64,000 nt of DNA from DASQPR01 sp963831705 (GTDB lineage: Bacteria; Actinomycetota; Actinomycetes; Mycobacteriales; Micromonosporaceae), in assembly GCA_963831705.1 (NCBI GenBank), contig CAWHRE010000010.1, positions 1,922,001-1,986,000 on the forward strand, read 5' to 3'. The notes under the pieces are model-generated. The model was not told where the DNA came from. It saw only the letters and a list, made by a program, of their open reading frames with translations, and did not search any database. The position numbers and the translations under genes were made by a program. This document shows, in pieces, positions 18,108 to 26,918 of this stretch. The number at the start of each line of letters is the position of its first letter. Position 1 is the stretch's first letter.

Positions 18108-19266
18108 TCAGGCAAAAGCCGCACCAATGCCGCGCAGCCCGTCGATGTCGTGCACGTCGGCGGGCTGCGCCGTGATCGGCGACGATCGGCACGCGTGGGT
18201 GCAGGCCGGTGAACGAGCGGGTGACCGCGGTCTCGCGTACCACCTGTTCGATCAGCTCGGCGTGCACCCGCAGCGCGTCCGCGGTGCTCGCGTGCTCACC
18301 GGCCGCGTCCAGCTCGGCCGCCGCGGACCGCGCGGCGTCCGCGGACAGTCCAGGCACCGACACCTCATGGGTACGGTTGAGCACCAGCCCGAGCAGCGGC
18401 ATGTGGTCTCGGGCGAGCCGTCCGGCGAAGTAGCCCGCTTCGCGGATCGCGTCCGGCTCCGGCGCCGCCACCACCAGGAACGCGGTCTCCGGCGCCTGCA
18501 GGATGCGGTACGTCCGCTCGGCCCGCTCCCGGAACCCGCCGAACGTCGAGTCCAAGCGCCGAGACGAAGCCGGACAGGTCGCTCAGCAGCTGACCGCCGA
18601 GGATCTTCTGTACCGCCCGCGAGAACACCCCGAACGACGCGGTCACCAGGTTGAACATGCTTCGGCCACCGGCTCGGGCCGGGGCCATCAGCACGCGGAG
18701 CATCCGGCCGTCGAGGAAGCGGGACAGCCGGGCCGGCGCGTCCAGGAAGTCCAGCGCCGAGCGGGACGGCGGGGTGTCGACGACGATCAGGTCCCACTCG
18801 TCGGCGGCCCGCAGCTGCCCGAGCTTCTCCATCGCCATGTATTCCTGCGTGCCCGAGAAGGTGGAGCTCATCGCCTGGTAGAACGGGTTCGCGAAGATCT
18901 CCTCGGCACGCTTCGGCGTCGGTGTGTGCAGCACGACGTCGTCGAAGGTGCGCTTCATGTCGAGCATCATGGCGTGCAGCTCGCCGCCGTTCGCGGCATT
19001 GACGCCCTTGACCGGCCGGGGCGTGTTGTCGCAGCTCCGGTCAGACCGAGCGCCTGCGCCAGCCGCCGGGCCGGGTCGATCGTCAGGACGACCGTCCGCC
19101 GGCCATGCTGCTCGGCCGCGCGCAGTCCGAGCGCGGCGGCAGTGGTTGTCTTGCCCACGCCGCCGGATCCGCAGCAGACGACGATCCGGATGGACGAATC
19201 GGACAAGATTGCATCGACGTCGAGTGGAGGTGCCTGGAACACGGTCGAGGTTCGTGTCGATGCCAC
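18108..19266 (-). pseudogene. second ArsA/GET3-type ATPase (Rv3680-like), with frameshifts
   Basis: Anion-pump/GET3-like P-loop ATPase, second gene of a pair. The deviant Walker A CCGSGGVGKTTTAAALG, TIDPARRLAQ, the switch VVDTPPSRSALDFLD and the C-terminal LVLNRTHEVSVPGL are all present but in three frames. Removing single bases at about 19038 and 19031 (giving LTEL-DNTPRPVKGV), 18553 (ALDSTFGGF) and 18177 (IVAITAQPADVHDIDG) gives one continuous protein ending at TGA 18108-18110. As in ponA2 every change is an insertion. It starts at GTG 19266, 46 bases after its partner. Mycobacterial homologues of the pair support growth under glycerol or low-oxygen stress, from memory. Confidence 0.85.
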
Positions 19267-19312
19267 CGATGCAGCGTATCCCGGGGGCGTCGCGGACCGG
19301 CGCCGACGGCGT

Positions 19313-20254
19313 CTAGCGCGGGACCAGGGTGGCGGCGAGGCGGTCGAGGCCGGCCCGGGTGACGCCGGATGGCAGGAACGGCAACTCGATCATCGGGTAC
19401 CCGAGTTCGGCCAGGTCGGCTCGAAGGTGCTGCTCGAGAGACTGGCGGACCATGTAGTCCTTCGTCTCCTTCACCAGCCCGGCAACCGTCGTACGGTCGG
19501 TGGCGAGCCCCGCCTCGGCCAGTCCTTTGCGCATCTCCGCGGCGGTCACCCGACCACTCGTTGCGAGCGGGGCCCGGGTCGAGTTGATGATCACTCGACC
19601 GATCGGAATCCGTAGCTCGTTCAGCTCGCCGATCGCGTCCGCGGTCTCCTGAATCGGCATCTCCTCGAGCAGCGTGACCAGGTGGATCGACGTGATCGGC
19701 GATCGCAGTACGGCGGCGACCCCCTCGCTCTGCGTCTTGATCGGTCCGACCTTGGCGAGCCGGGCCGCCTCCGCCGTGACGTTCAGGAAGCGGCCGATCC
19801 GGCCGGTCGGCGGGGCGTCCAGTACGACTGCGTCGTAGACCCGCTTCCCGCCCTCGGTACGCGTGGTCGCTTCCTTGACCTTGCCGGTGAGCAGAACGTC
19901 GCGCATGCCGGGTGCGATCGTGGTGGCGAAGTCGATCGCGCCGAGCTTCTGCAGCGCCCGGCCGGCGATACCGAGCTTGTAGAACATGTCGAGGTACTCC
20001 AGCAGCGCCTCTTCCGGATCGACGGAGAGCGCGCGCACCTCGGCCTTTGCCGTGCCGGCGACTTTCCGCTCGGCGTACGGGAGGGGGCCGACACCGAACA
20101 GCGGTGCGATGCCCTGCCGTCCTTCGACCTCGACGAGCAGCGTCCGGCGGCCGGTTGCGGCGAGTCCGAGCGCCAAGGCCCCGGCAACGGTGGTCTTACC
20201 TGTCCCACCCTTGCCCGTGACGACGTGCAGCCGTGCCGGCCAGTGATCACCCAC
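19313..20254 (-). CDS. first ArsA/GET3-type ATPase (Rv3679-like)
   Basis: 313 residues, intact. Deviant Walker A VTGKGGTGKTTVAGALALG near the N terminus marks the SIMIBI ArsA/GET3 group; switch II is VVLDAPPTGRIGRFL. It lacks the tandem duplication of ArsA, so it would work as a dimer or, given the adjacent paralogue, as a heterocomplex. No arsenite-binding cysteines are seen, so arsenic transport is unlikely. The gene is first in the two-gene operon running away from the DUF4177/RidA genes. Confidence 0.9.
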   Translation of the reverse strand: MGDHWPARLHVVTGKGGTGKTTVAGALALGLAATGRRTLLVEVEGRQGIAPLFGVGPLPYAERKVAGTAKAEVRALSVDPEEALLEYLDMFYKLGIAGRALQKLGAIDFATTIAPGMRDVLLTGKVKEATTRTEGGKRVYDAVVLDAPPTGRIGRFLNVTAEAARLAKVGPIKTQSEGVAAVLRSPITSIHLVTLLEEMPIQETADAIGELNELRIPIGRVIINSTRAPLATSGRVTAAEMRKGLAEAGLATDRTTVAGLVKETKDYMVRQSLEQHLRADLAELGYPMIELPFLPSGVTRAGLDRLAATLVPR

Positions 20255-20270
20255 GATGACCGCAGCGTAC

Positions 20271-20837
20271 CTAGTTGGGACTGCTCTGCACGTCGCAGAC
20301 CCACCAACCGTCGGAATTGATCGTCTGGATCGTCAGTGCGGTGGTCTTCCGGTACGAGTGCGCGGGGTCGGTCAGGTCGGTCGCCGCGGTCAGTTCGGTC
20401 GTCACCGTCGCGGTCGCCGTGTCCTGGCCGGTCACGTCGTACGGGCTCCAGGAGTAGACCGCGTCGTACTTCGTGGTGGCGTCCTGAGCGTCGCGGATCT
20501 TCTCGGTCACCAGCGTGGTCGGGTCCGCCTGCTGGCAGAGCACGTCTTCCGCATCGGATGCCTCCTGGTGCAGGTACACACCGGTGAGGTAGATGTTCAC
20601 CGCGGCTTCGGGGGACGATGCACCCTCACTGAACTGGTTGTTCGAGACATAGATCGCGGTACCGGCGATACCGCCGCACAGCACCAGTACGCCGACCAGG
20701 ACCAGCACCACGATCATGCTGCTGCGATTGCGCGCCGGGCGACCGGAAGCGGCCCCCAGAGGTACGCCCGGCATCGGTGCCTGGCTCGGAATCGGTGCCC
20801 CGTACGCGACCTGGCCAGGTGCATGCGGTTCGTTCAT
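20271..20837 (-). CDS. single-pass membrane protein, unknown
   Basis: 188 residues: a Pro/Ala-rich cytoplasmic N terminus of about 38 residues, one membrane segment (MIVVLVLVGVLVLCGGIAGTAIYV), and an external domain with AVNIYLTGVYLHQEASDAEDVLC and a final DGWWVCDV. Two cysteines outside may form a disulfide. The layout resembles DUF4878/DUF4878-like lumazine-free exported domains of actinobacteria, but I cannot name the family with confidence. It ends 16 bases before the ArsA gene start and could be its upstream partner. Confidence 0.7.
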   Translation of the reverse strand: MNEPHAPGQVAYGAPIPSQAPMPGVPLGAASGRPARNRSSMIVVLVLVGVLVLCGGIAGTAIYVSNNQFSEGASSPEAAVNIYLTGVYLHQEASDAEDVLCQQADPTTLVTEKIRDAQDATTKYDAVYSWSPYDVTGQDTATATVTTELTAATDLTDPAHSYRKTTALTIQTINSDGWWVCDVQSSPN

Positions 20838-20900
20838 GACGCTCCCCGCTCCCCGGGTCGAGACTCTGGCGGCGTTAGGTTAGCGCGTATTCTGCTCTGC

Positions 20901-21056
20901 ATGCAGAAGTGGGAGTACGTGACCGTCCCGTTGCTCGTTCATGCGACGAAGCAGATTCTTGACAACTGGGGCCAGGACGGCTGGGAGCTCGTGGCGGTCG
21001 TCCCGGGCCAGAACGCCGAGCAGCTCGTCGCGTACATGAAGAGGCCGAAGCCGTGA
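20901..21056 (+). CDS. DUF4177-like small protein
   Basis: 51 residues from ATG 20901: MQKWEYVTVPLLVHATKQIL, then WGQDGWELVAVVPGQN. WEYV...LN-GxxGWELV is the DUF4177 pattern. Its stop overlaps the GTG start of the RidA gene (GTGA at 21053-21056), so the two are co-translated. The same pair precedes the MBL gene in other actinobacteria. Function unknown. Confidence 0.85.
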   Translation: MQKWEYVTVPLLVHATKQILDNWGQDGWELVAVVPGQNAEQLVAYMKRPKP

Positions 21057-21514
21057 CCGACCCGTACGCGAATCTGGCCCGACTCGGTCTGACTCTGCCG
21101 ACGGTCGTGCCGCCGCTCGCCGCGTACGTGCCGGCGGTCGCGTCGGGCAGCCATGTCTACGTGTCCGGTCAGCTCCCGATGGTCGACGGTGCCCTGATGG
21201 GGACCGGCAAGGTCGGCGCCGAGGTATCGCCCGAGGAGGCGTACGCGATGGCGGCCCGGTGTGCGCTCAACGCGATCGCGGCGGTCGAGGCGCTGGTTGG
21301 GCTCGATCGCGTCGTACGGATCGTCAAGCTGCAGGGCTTCGTCGCGTCCGCGTCCGGCTTCACCGGTCAGCCTGGCGTGATCAACGGCGCCTCGGAGCTG
21401 TTCGGAGCGGTGTTCGACGAGGCCGGAGCGCACGCCCGCAGCGCGGTCGGTGTCGCGGAGCTGCCGCTCGGCGCGCCGGTCGAGGTGGACGTCGTGGTGG
21501 AAATCCGACCCTGA
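21053..21514 (+). CDS. RidA (YjgF/YER057c/UK114) family protein
   Basis: 153 residues. The family removes reactive enamine/imine intermediates made by PLP enzymes, though many subfamilies do other things. Seen here: SGSHVYVSGQLPMVDGALMG, then EEAYAMAARCALNAIAAVEAL and VELPLGAPVEVDVVVE. The canonical arginine of RidA near the C terminus (R-V-E-I in enzymes with deaminase activity) appears replaced by the PVEVDV pattern, so it may belong to a non-deaminase subgroup. It overlaps the DUF4177 gene by four bases. Confidence 0.87.
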   Translation: MTDPYANLARLGLTLPTVVPPLAAYVPAVASGSHVYVSGQLPMVDGALMGTGKVGAEVSPEEAYAMAARCALNAIAAVEALVGLDRVVRIVKLQGFVASASGFTGQPGVINGASELFGAVFDEAGAHARSAVGVAELPLGAPVEVDVVVEIRP

Positions 21515-21562
21515 GGCATCGAACTCTCCCGCATTCCCGGAAAGTCGGCGGGCGGTGTCAAG

Positions 21563-22366
21563 ATGGGCGCTATGCCAGTCGAGCAGATCCCCACGTCGGT
21601 GCCGTCTTGGGCGGCCTTGGTCCGGGCGCCGAACCCCGGTCCGATGACGCTCGACGGCACGAACACGTGGGTTCTGCGGGCTCCCGGCGCGCCGGGCTGT
21701 GTGATCGTCGATCCCGGACCGGACGATCGGGGACATATTGCCGAGCTCGCCGCGGCCGGTCCGGTTGAATTGATCATCGTGACGCATCGACACCTTGATC
21801 ACCTGGCCGGTGTCGGGCCGCTGGTCGACGCGCTCGGCGGAAACGTCCCGGTGGCCGCAGCACTGCCCGAGCTCTGCCGGGCGACCGCACCGTTGATCGA
21901 CGGCGAGGTTCGCCACCAGGCGGGTCTCGCGATTGAGGTCATGGCGACACCAGGGCACACCGGCGACTCGATCAGCCTGATTGTCGACGGTGCCGGGGTG
22001 CTGACCGGTGACACGATCCTCGGTCGGGGCACGACGATCATCGCGTGGCCGGATGGCGACCTCGGTGCGTACCTGACCAGCCTCGATCGACTCGGCGCGC
22101 TGGATGGCCTGCCGGTCCTTCCGGGTCACGGTCCGGTCCGGCCGGACTGCGGACTCGTCGCACGCACTTATCGCACGCACCGCGAAGGGCGGTTGACGCA
22201 GGTCCGCGCCGCGTTGAGCGCCGGCGCGCGCACGCCGGCCGAGGTGGTGGCACAGGTCTACCCCGATCTCGAACCCGCTCTGGTACCGGCTGCCGAATGG
22301 ACGGTCCGGGCCGCTCTGGCATATCTCGATCCGGCACTGCTCGATCACGACGTGGACCCCGCATGA
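21563..22366 (+). CDS. metallo-beta-lactamase fold hydrolase (Rv3677c-like)
   Basis: 267 residues. Zinc-site motifs occur in order: THRHLDHLAG, the second-site TPGHTGDS, the bridging aspartate in LTGDTILGRG, and LPGHGP. The opening LVRAPNPGPMTLDGTNTWVL and the C-terminal winged region (TPAEVVAQVYPDL) match the LACTB2-like group, which contains nucleases and thioesterases. The start may be ATG 21563 or 21572. Its end overlaps the cyclase start (ATGA at 22363-22366), so the next gene is translationally coupled. Confidence 0.88.
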   Translation: MGAMPVEQIPTSVPSWAALVRAPNPGPMTLDGTNTWVLRAPGAPGCVIVDPGPDDRGHIAELAAAGPVELIIVTHRHLDHLAGVGPLVDALGGNVPVAAALPELCRATAPLIDGEVRHQAGLAIEVMATPGHTGDSISLIVDGAGVLTGDTILGRGTTIIAWPDGDLGAYLTSLDRLGALDGLPVLPGHGPVRPDCGLVARTYRTHREGRLTQVRAALSAGARTPAEVVAQVYPDLEPALVPAAEWTVRAALAYLDPALLDHDVDPA

Positions 22367-25300
22367 CGTGTCAGGTTTGCGGCACCGTCGCGGTTCCAGG
22401 CGCGCGCTTCTGCCATAACTGCGGTGCGGCGCTACAGCCGTTCGCCCGCCCACAGGTCTCCGAGCGCCGAGTCGTCACGGTGCTGTTCGGCGACCTTTCC
22501 GACTTCACCGCGTGGTCCGAGGACCTCGACCCGGAGCGGGTCGGCGCGGTTACCGACCGGGTTCTGGCGGCGCTCGCGGGCGCGGTGAAAACGTTCGGCG
22601 GCCACGTCGACAAGCTGACCGGCGACGGGATCATGGCGGTGTTCGGGGCGCCGGTGGCCCATGAGGACGACGCTGAGCGGGCGGTCCGGGCGGCGCTGTC
22701 GATGCAACGCGCGGTGCGCCGTGTCCTCGACGATGAGCGCGGCGGTGGTGCTCCCTCCGGTCTCCGGATCGGTCTCAACACCGGCGAGGTGCTGGCCGGC
22801 GTACAGGCTGGGCTCGAATACACGGTGGTCGGCGATACGGTGAACACGGCGGCCCGGCTCGCCGACGCGGCGGCGATCGGTACGGTCTATGCGGGCGAGC
22901 GAACCGCGTCGTCGACCCGGCGGGTTGGTTCGTGGCGGGCGCTACGTCCCCTGCGCTTGAAGGGCAAGCGTGCTCCGGTCGAATCGTTCGAGTTGCTCGG
23001 TCTGCTGGATGCCCCGGGCACTCGCTCCGGCATGGGCGACGAGGCGCCGTTCACCGGCCGCGAGACCGAACTCGCCTGGGTGGCCAGCCGATTGGCCGAA
23101 GTCGACGACAGCGGCGCGCCACGCGTGCTGTTACTCACCGCCGAGGCGGGCATCGGCAAGAGCCGGTTCGCCGCGCAGGTCGCACGGTTCGCATCGAACT
23201 ACGACGTGACCTCGTCGCGGTACGCGAGCGGCGTCGGCGTACGCGTCCTGAGCGTCCAATGCGCCGCGTACGGCGAGCATCGGCGGCTCGCGCCGCTCAC
23301 CGACATCATCCGGGCCGCGATCGGTATGCCGGCCGAGGCCGGTGCGAATCCGTCGCGCGCATCGATCGAGGAGCGGCTGACCCGTCTGGCCGTCCGGCTC
23401 GGGTGGGCGCCGAGTGGTCCTCGGATCGATCTGCTGACCGCTGCGCTCGCGAACGCGGACACGACGCCCGAGCGCGATGCACCGATCGGCGTATGGCGGC
23501 CGGATGCCGACAAGTTCGACGTCGAGGCCGTCCCGACCGCGGTCGCCGACCTGCTCAGCGGTCTCGCGACCGAGAGCCCGCTGCTGTTGATCGTGGATGA
23601 CGTACACGATGCGACGGCCGAGTCGATGGACGCTCTCGGCGCGACACTTTCCCGGCTGGACGGCGCCGTCCTCGTCGTACTGCTTGGGCGACCGGAAGTC
23701 GTCCGTACGGCGGGTGCGTTGACCCGGCTCGCCGACGCCGAAGTGTCGACGTTGTCGGCGCTGCGTGGTGCGGACGCGGCCCGGCTGCTCACCGCGTACC
23801 TCGGTGGTGGCAAGTTGCCGTCGGCGGACGGCGACAAGTTGCTCGCGACCGCCCAAGGAAACCCGTTCTACCTCGCCGAACTCGTCACGTTGCTGATCGA
23901 GCGAGGCGCGTTGACGCAGACCACGGGTACGCCACCGGCTTGGACACTTGCGGCCGGATCGCTCGGCGGTGCGCTGCTCTCACGTGATCTCGCCGCGGTT
24001 CTCGCCGCACGCATCGATGCACTGCCGCCGGATGCCCGCGCGGTTCTGCGCGACGCGACCGTCGTCGGCGACGCTGTCCCATCCGGCGCGCTCGAAGCGC
24101 TTCGGGATCGGCGGGTCGACAGCCGTCGCGGACAAGCGGCGGCCGCCGTCGAGTTGGAGCGCGCGGTCGAGGAACTGCTGTCCCGTCGCATGTTGCGCCG
24201 CACCCGAGGCGGGTACGCGTTCGTGACCCCGCTTCTCCGCGAGGCCGTCTACGCCGGCATCGGGAAAGCCGACCTCGCCGAGCGGCACGCACACCTGGCC
24301 CGCTGGGCCGCATCCGGGCCGCTGCCGAATCCGGGTATCGATCTCGACGTATTCATCGCCGATCATGTCGAGCGGGCGGTCGACGGCGCCGACGCGGTCG
24401 GGCTGCGCCCCGATGCCCCCGCTCGATCGGTGGCGCCGCTCGGCGTGGCGGCACTCGGCCGGTTGGCCCGCCGGGCGATCAACACCGGCGAGCCGGCGCA
24501 AGCGGTCCGGTACGCGGAGCGGGCCGGCGCACTCACCGGCGACGTACTGCCGCTGGCCGACCGGCTCGTGTACGCGCGGGCGCAGCTCCAACTCGGTCGC
24601 CCGAAGGACGCGCTGATCCAGGCGGAGAAGATGCTCGCCAACGTCGGCGACGACGAATATCACCGCGGTGCCGCGCTGCTGCTGGCCGGCCGCGCGTACC
24701 GGGTGCTCGGCGATCTTGACCGGGCCTTGGAGATGTGGCATGACGCGCTCACCGTCGGCACCGCGGCGGGGTATGCGAACGTGTCGGCCGAGGCGATGCG
24801 GCGCCTGGGGATGGCCGACTTCCTGGCCGGGCGCCTGGCCGAGGCTGGGAGTCGGCTGGCGCAGGCGTACCAGGTGGCGGTCGGTGACGACGATCCGCGC
24901 AGTCAGGCATGGTCGCTGCAGAACCTCGCGTGGGTCGCGACGACCCGTGGCGATTTCGCCGGCGCGGATGCCACGCTCGGCCGGGCCGCCCGGCTCTTCG
25001 CCGAGCAGCACGATCCGGTCGGGCGCGCGTGGCTGCGTGGCACGACCGCGTTCACCCGGCTGCTGGCCGGGCGTCTACGCGAGGCACGCCGGCTGGCGCG
25101 CGTGTTCCTGCCGTTCGGCGAGCGGGTCGGTGATCAGTGGGCCACCGCCACGCTGCGCGCGGTCGAGGCGTACGCGGCCGCTGAACTCGGTGAACTCGCC
25201 TCCGCCGATCGGGTCGCCCGGCGCGCGTACGGCGAGTTTGCGGCCACGTCCGACGACTGGGGACGCGGATTCGCGTTGATCGTGCGGGCCGTCATCGCAC

Positions 25301-25908
25301 GTGGACTGGCCGAGCCGGAGCACGCGATCGACCTGGTCTCGGAAGCTCTCGAGTACGGCGAGCGGACGCATCATCCGCTCCTCATCGGGATGGCCCGGAC
25401 GATCCGCGGCTTCACGAACCTTGATCGGGGCGACTCGGTCCTCGCGGAGGCGGATGCCCGGGCGGTTCTCGACATCGTCGAGCCGCACAACGTGCTCGAA
25501 GCGGCGCAGGTCGGTCCGAGGGTGCTACTCGGCATGGCCCGGCTCGCCGCCGGGGATACCGCTGCGGCGCTGCGTCACCTGGCACCGGTCGCGGCCGCAT
25601 CACCAGCACCCGCGATGTTGCTGCCGCGCCGGCTCGCGCTCGCCGGGTACTCGACCGCGTTACTGGCCGCGGATCGAGTCGACGAAGCGATCGCGGCCGC
25701 ACGGGCATCCATCGACGCGCCTGGCGAGGATGTCCGCAGCGGATGCTCGGCGCTGATGAGTCTGGCCCGAGCCCTCGACGCCGGCGGATTCGCGGCCGAG
25801 GCGCGTACCGCGGCGGCCGACGCGGTGACGGCAGCGTTCGCATCCGAGCAGGTGAGCGAACGTGCGCAGGCCGCTGGACTGCTGAGGGCGCTGCAAACCG
25901 GTAAGTAA
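22363..25908 (+). CDS. class III adenylate/guanylate cyclase with zinc ribbon, AAA ATPase and TPR domains
   Basis: 1181 residues starting at ATG 22363, coupled to the MBL gene. Residues 3-25 form a CxxC...CxxC zinc ribbon. The cyclase domain (about 35-200) has FGDLSDFT and LTGDGIMAVFGAP with both metal aspartates, the lysine before TGDG that favours adenine, GLNTGEVLAG, and GDTVNTAARLADAA with the transition-state Asn and Arg. A STAND-like ATPase domain follows with Walker A AEAGIGKS (about residue 262) and LLIVDDVHDA. The last 450 residues are helical repeats like TPRs. Such proteins couple cyclase output to ligand or partner binding. The kinase gene follows, and crp lies 10 kb away. Confidence 0.93.
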   Translation: MTCQVCGTVAVPGARFCHNCGAALQPFARPQVSERRVVTVLFGDLSDFTAWSEDLDPERVGAVTDRVLAALAGAVKTFGGHVDKLTGDGIMAVFGAPVAHEDDAERAVRAALSMQRAVRRVLDDERGGGAPSGLRIGLNTGEVLAGVQAGLEYTVVGDTVNTAARLADAAAIGTVYAGERTASSTRRVGSWRALRPLRLKGKRAPVESFELLGLLDAPGTRSGMGDEAPFTGRETELAWVASRLAEVDDSGAPRVLLLTAEAGIGKSRFAAQVARFASNYDVTSSRYASGVGVRVLSVQCAAYGEHRRLAPLTDIIRAAIGMPAEAGANPSRASIEERLTRLAVRLGWAPSGPRIDLLTAALANADTTPERDAPIGVWRPDADKFDVEAVPTAVADLLSGLATESPLLLIVDDVHDATAESMDALGATLSRLDGAVLVVLLGRPEVVRTAGALTRLADAEVSTLSALRGADAARLLTAYLGGGKLPSADGDKLLATAQGNPFYLAELVTLLIERGALTQTTGTPPAWTLAAGSLGGALLSRDLAAVLAARIDALPPDARAVLRDATVVGDAVPSGALEALRDRRVDSRRGQAAAAVELERAVEELLSRRMLRRTRGGYAFVTPLLREAVYAGIGKADLAERHAHLARWAASGPLPNPGIDLDVFIADHVERAVDGADAVGLRPDAPARSVAPLGVAALGRLARRAINTGEPAQAVRYAERAGALTGDVLPLADRLVYARAQLQLGRPKDALIQAEKMLANVGDDEYHRGAALLLAGRAYRVLGDLDRALEMWHDALTVGTAAGYANVSAEAMRRLGMADFLAGRLAEAGSRLAQAYQVAVGDDDPRSQAWSLQNLAWVATTRGDFAGADATLGRAARLFAEQHDPVGRAWLRGTTAFTRLLAGRLREARRLARVFLPFGERVGDQWATATLRAVEAYAAAELGELASADRVARRAYGEFAATSDDWGRGFALIVRAVIARGLAEPEHAIDLVSEALEYGERTHHPLLIGMARTIRGFTNLDRGDSVLAEADARAVLDIVEPHNVLEAAQVGPRVLLGMARLAAGDTAAALRHLAPVAAASPAPAMLLPRRLALAGYSTALLAADRVDEAIAAARASIDAPGEDVRSGCSALMSLARALDAGGFAAEARTAAADAVTAAFASEQVSERAQAAGLLRALQTGK

Positions 25909-25955
25909 CAACCTGAGTAAGCGGCTGCGGGTTCGTCTATGGACTGGCATACCCT

Positions 25956-26909
25956 GTGACGCGTGACCACGCCACAGCCATCGAGACTGCCGCCGCTCCG
26001 GTGCCTTCCGTGCCCGGTCTGACCGGTCTTTCGATCATGGCACGCGGCGGCTACGCGACGGTGTATCAGGCGCGGCAGGTGTCGGTCGGTCGGCCGGTCG
26101 CGGTCAAGGTCGAGCATCGTGCGCTGGCCAGCGAGGAAGACCAGGATCGATTCCTGCGCGAGGCCAACGCGGCCGGGCAGATGTCCGGCCATCCGCATGT
26201 CGTCGACCTTTTCGACGTCGGTGTGACCGAGGACGGTCACCCGTACCTGATCATGGAGTTGTGCGCCGGCACGTACGCGGATCGGATGACCCGTGCGCCG
26301 CTCGCACCTCGCGAAGTTCGGGACATCGGCGTCAAGATCGCCGATGCGCTCTCCGACGCACACGACATGGGCGTCCTTCATCGTGACGTGAAGCCGGCGA
26401 ACATCCTGCAGTCCCGGTTCGGGGAGCCGGCGCTTGCCGATTTCGGGCTCGCCGTGATCGCCGAGACGCGTGACAGCTCGCTCGATCTCGACATGCTCAC
26501 GCCGGCGTACGCGCCGCCGGAACTGTTTCGCCACGGTACGCCGCCGTCCGCGGCCGCCGACGTGTACGCGCTGGCCGCTTCGCTCTACGCGATGCTGCGA
26601 GGCGCGCCACCGCGCTGGCGCGACGACAACATGCCGAGCATCCTGGCGCTGGTCGAGCTGTTCAAGGAGCCGATCCCGGACCTGCCGGGCGTCGGCATCG
26701 AGCTGCTCAACGTGCTGCGGCTCGGGATGAGCAACGGCCCCGAGAATCGGCCGCACGCGGGCGCTTTCCGCGACCTGCTCGCCGACCTGCCGATCACCGC
26801 GCTCGGGGTGGCGACGACTTCGGTGTTCGCGCCGTCACCCCGCGTCGGAGGCGATGAGTCGACGATCAGTTGGGCCTCGGAGACCCAGGTCGGCGAGTTT
26901 CACGACTAG
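25956..26909 (+). CDS. soluble Hanks-type Ser/Thr protein kinase
   Basis: 317 residues. Complete kinase core: Gly-loop ARGGYATVYQAR, invariant lysine in PVAVKVEH, catalytic loop LHRDVKPANIL (about residue 140), DFGLA, and PAYAPPELF in place of APE. There is no membrane segment or external sensor, unlike most PknB-type kinases; the last 40 residues are Ser/Thr-rich (TTSVFAPSPR) and may be autophosphorylated. It starts 47 bases past the cyclase gene in the same direction, so the pair probably forms one signalling unit. The start is GTG 25956. Confidence 0.92.
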   Translation: MTRDHATAIETAAAPVPSVPGLTGLSIMARGGYATVYQARQVSVGRPVAVKVEHRALASEEDQDRFLREANAAGQMSGHPHVVDLFDVGVTEDGHPYLIMELCAGTYADRMTRAPLAPREVRDIGVKIADALSDAHDMGVLHRDVKPANILQSRFGEPALADFGLAVIAETRDSSLDLDMLTPAYAPPELFRHGTPPSAAADVYALAASLYAMLRGAPPRWRDDNMPSILALVELFKEPIPDLPGVGIELLNVLRLGMSNGPENRPHAGAFRDLLADLPITALGVATTSVFAPSPRVGGDESTISWASETQVGEFHD

Positions 26910-26918
26910 AACCCGCGC

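Noticed and set aside
20939..22453. 504-codon minus-strand open frame across DUF4177, RidA and MBL genes
   Set aside because: It is a shadow of three recognised plus-strand genes; composition (Arg/His/Asp-rich) is typical of antisense frames.
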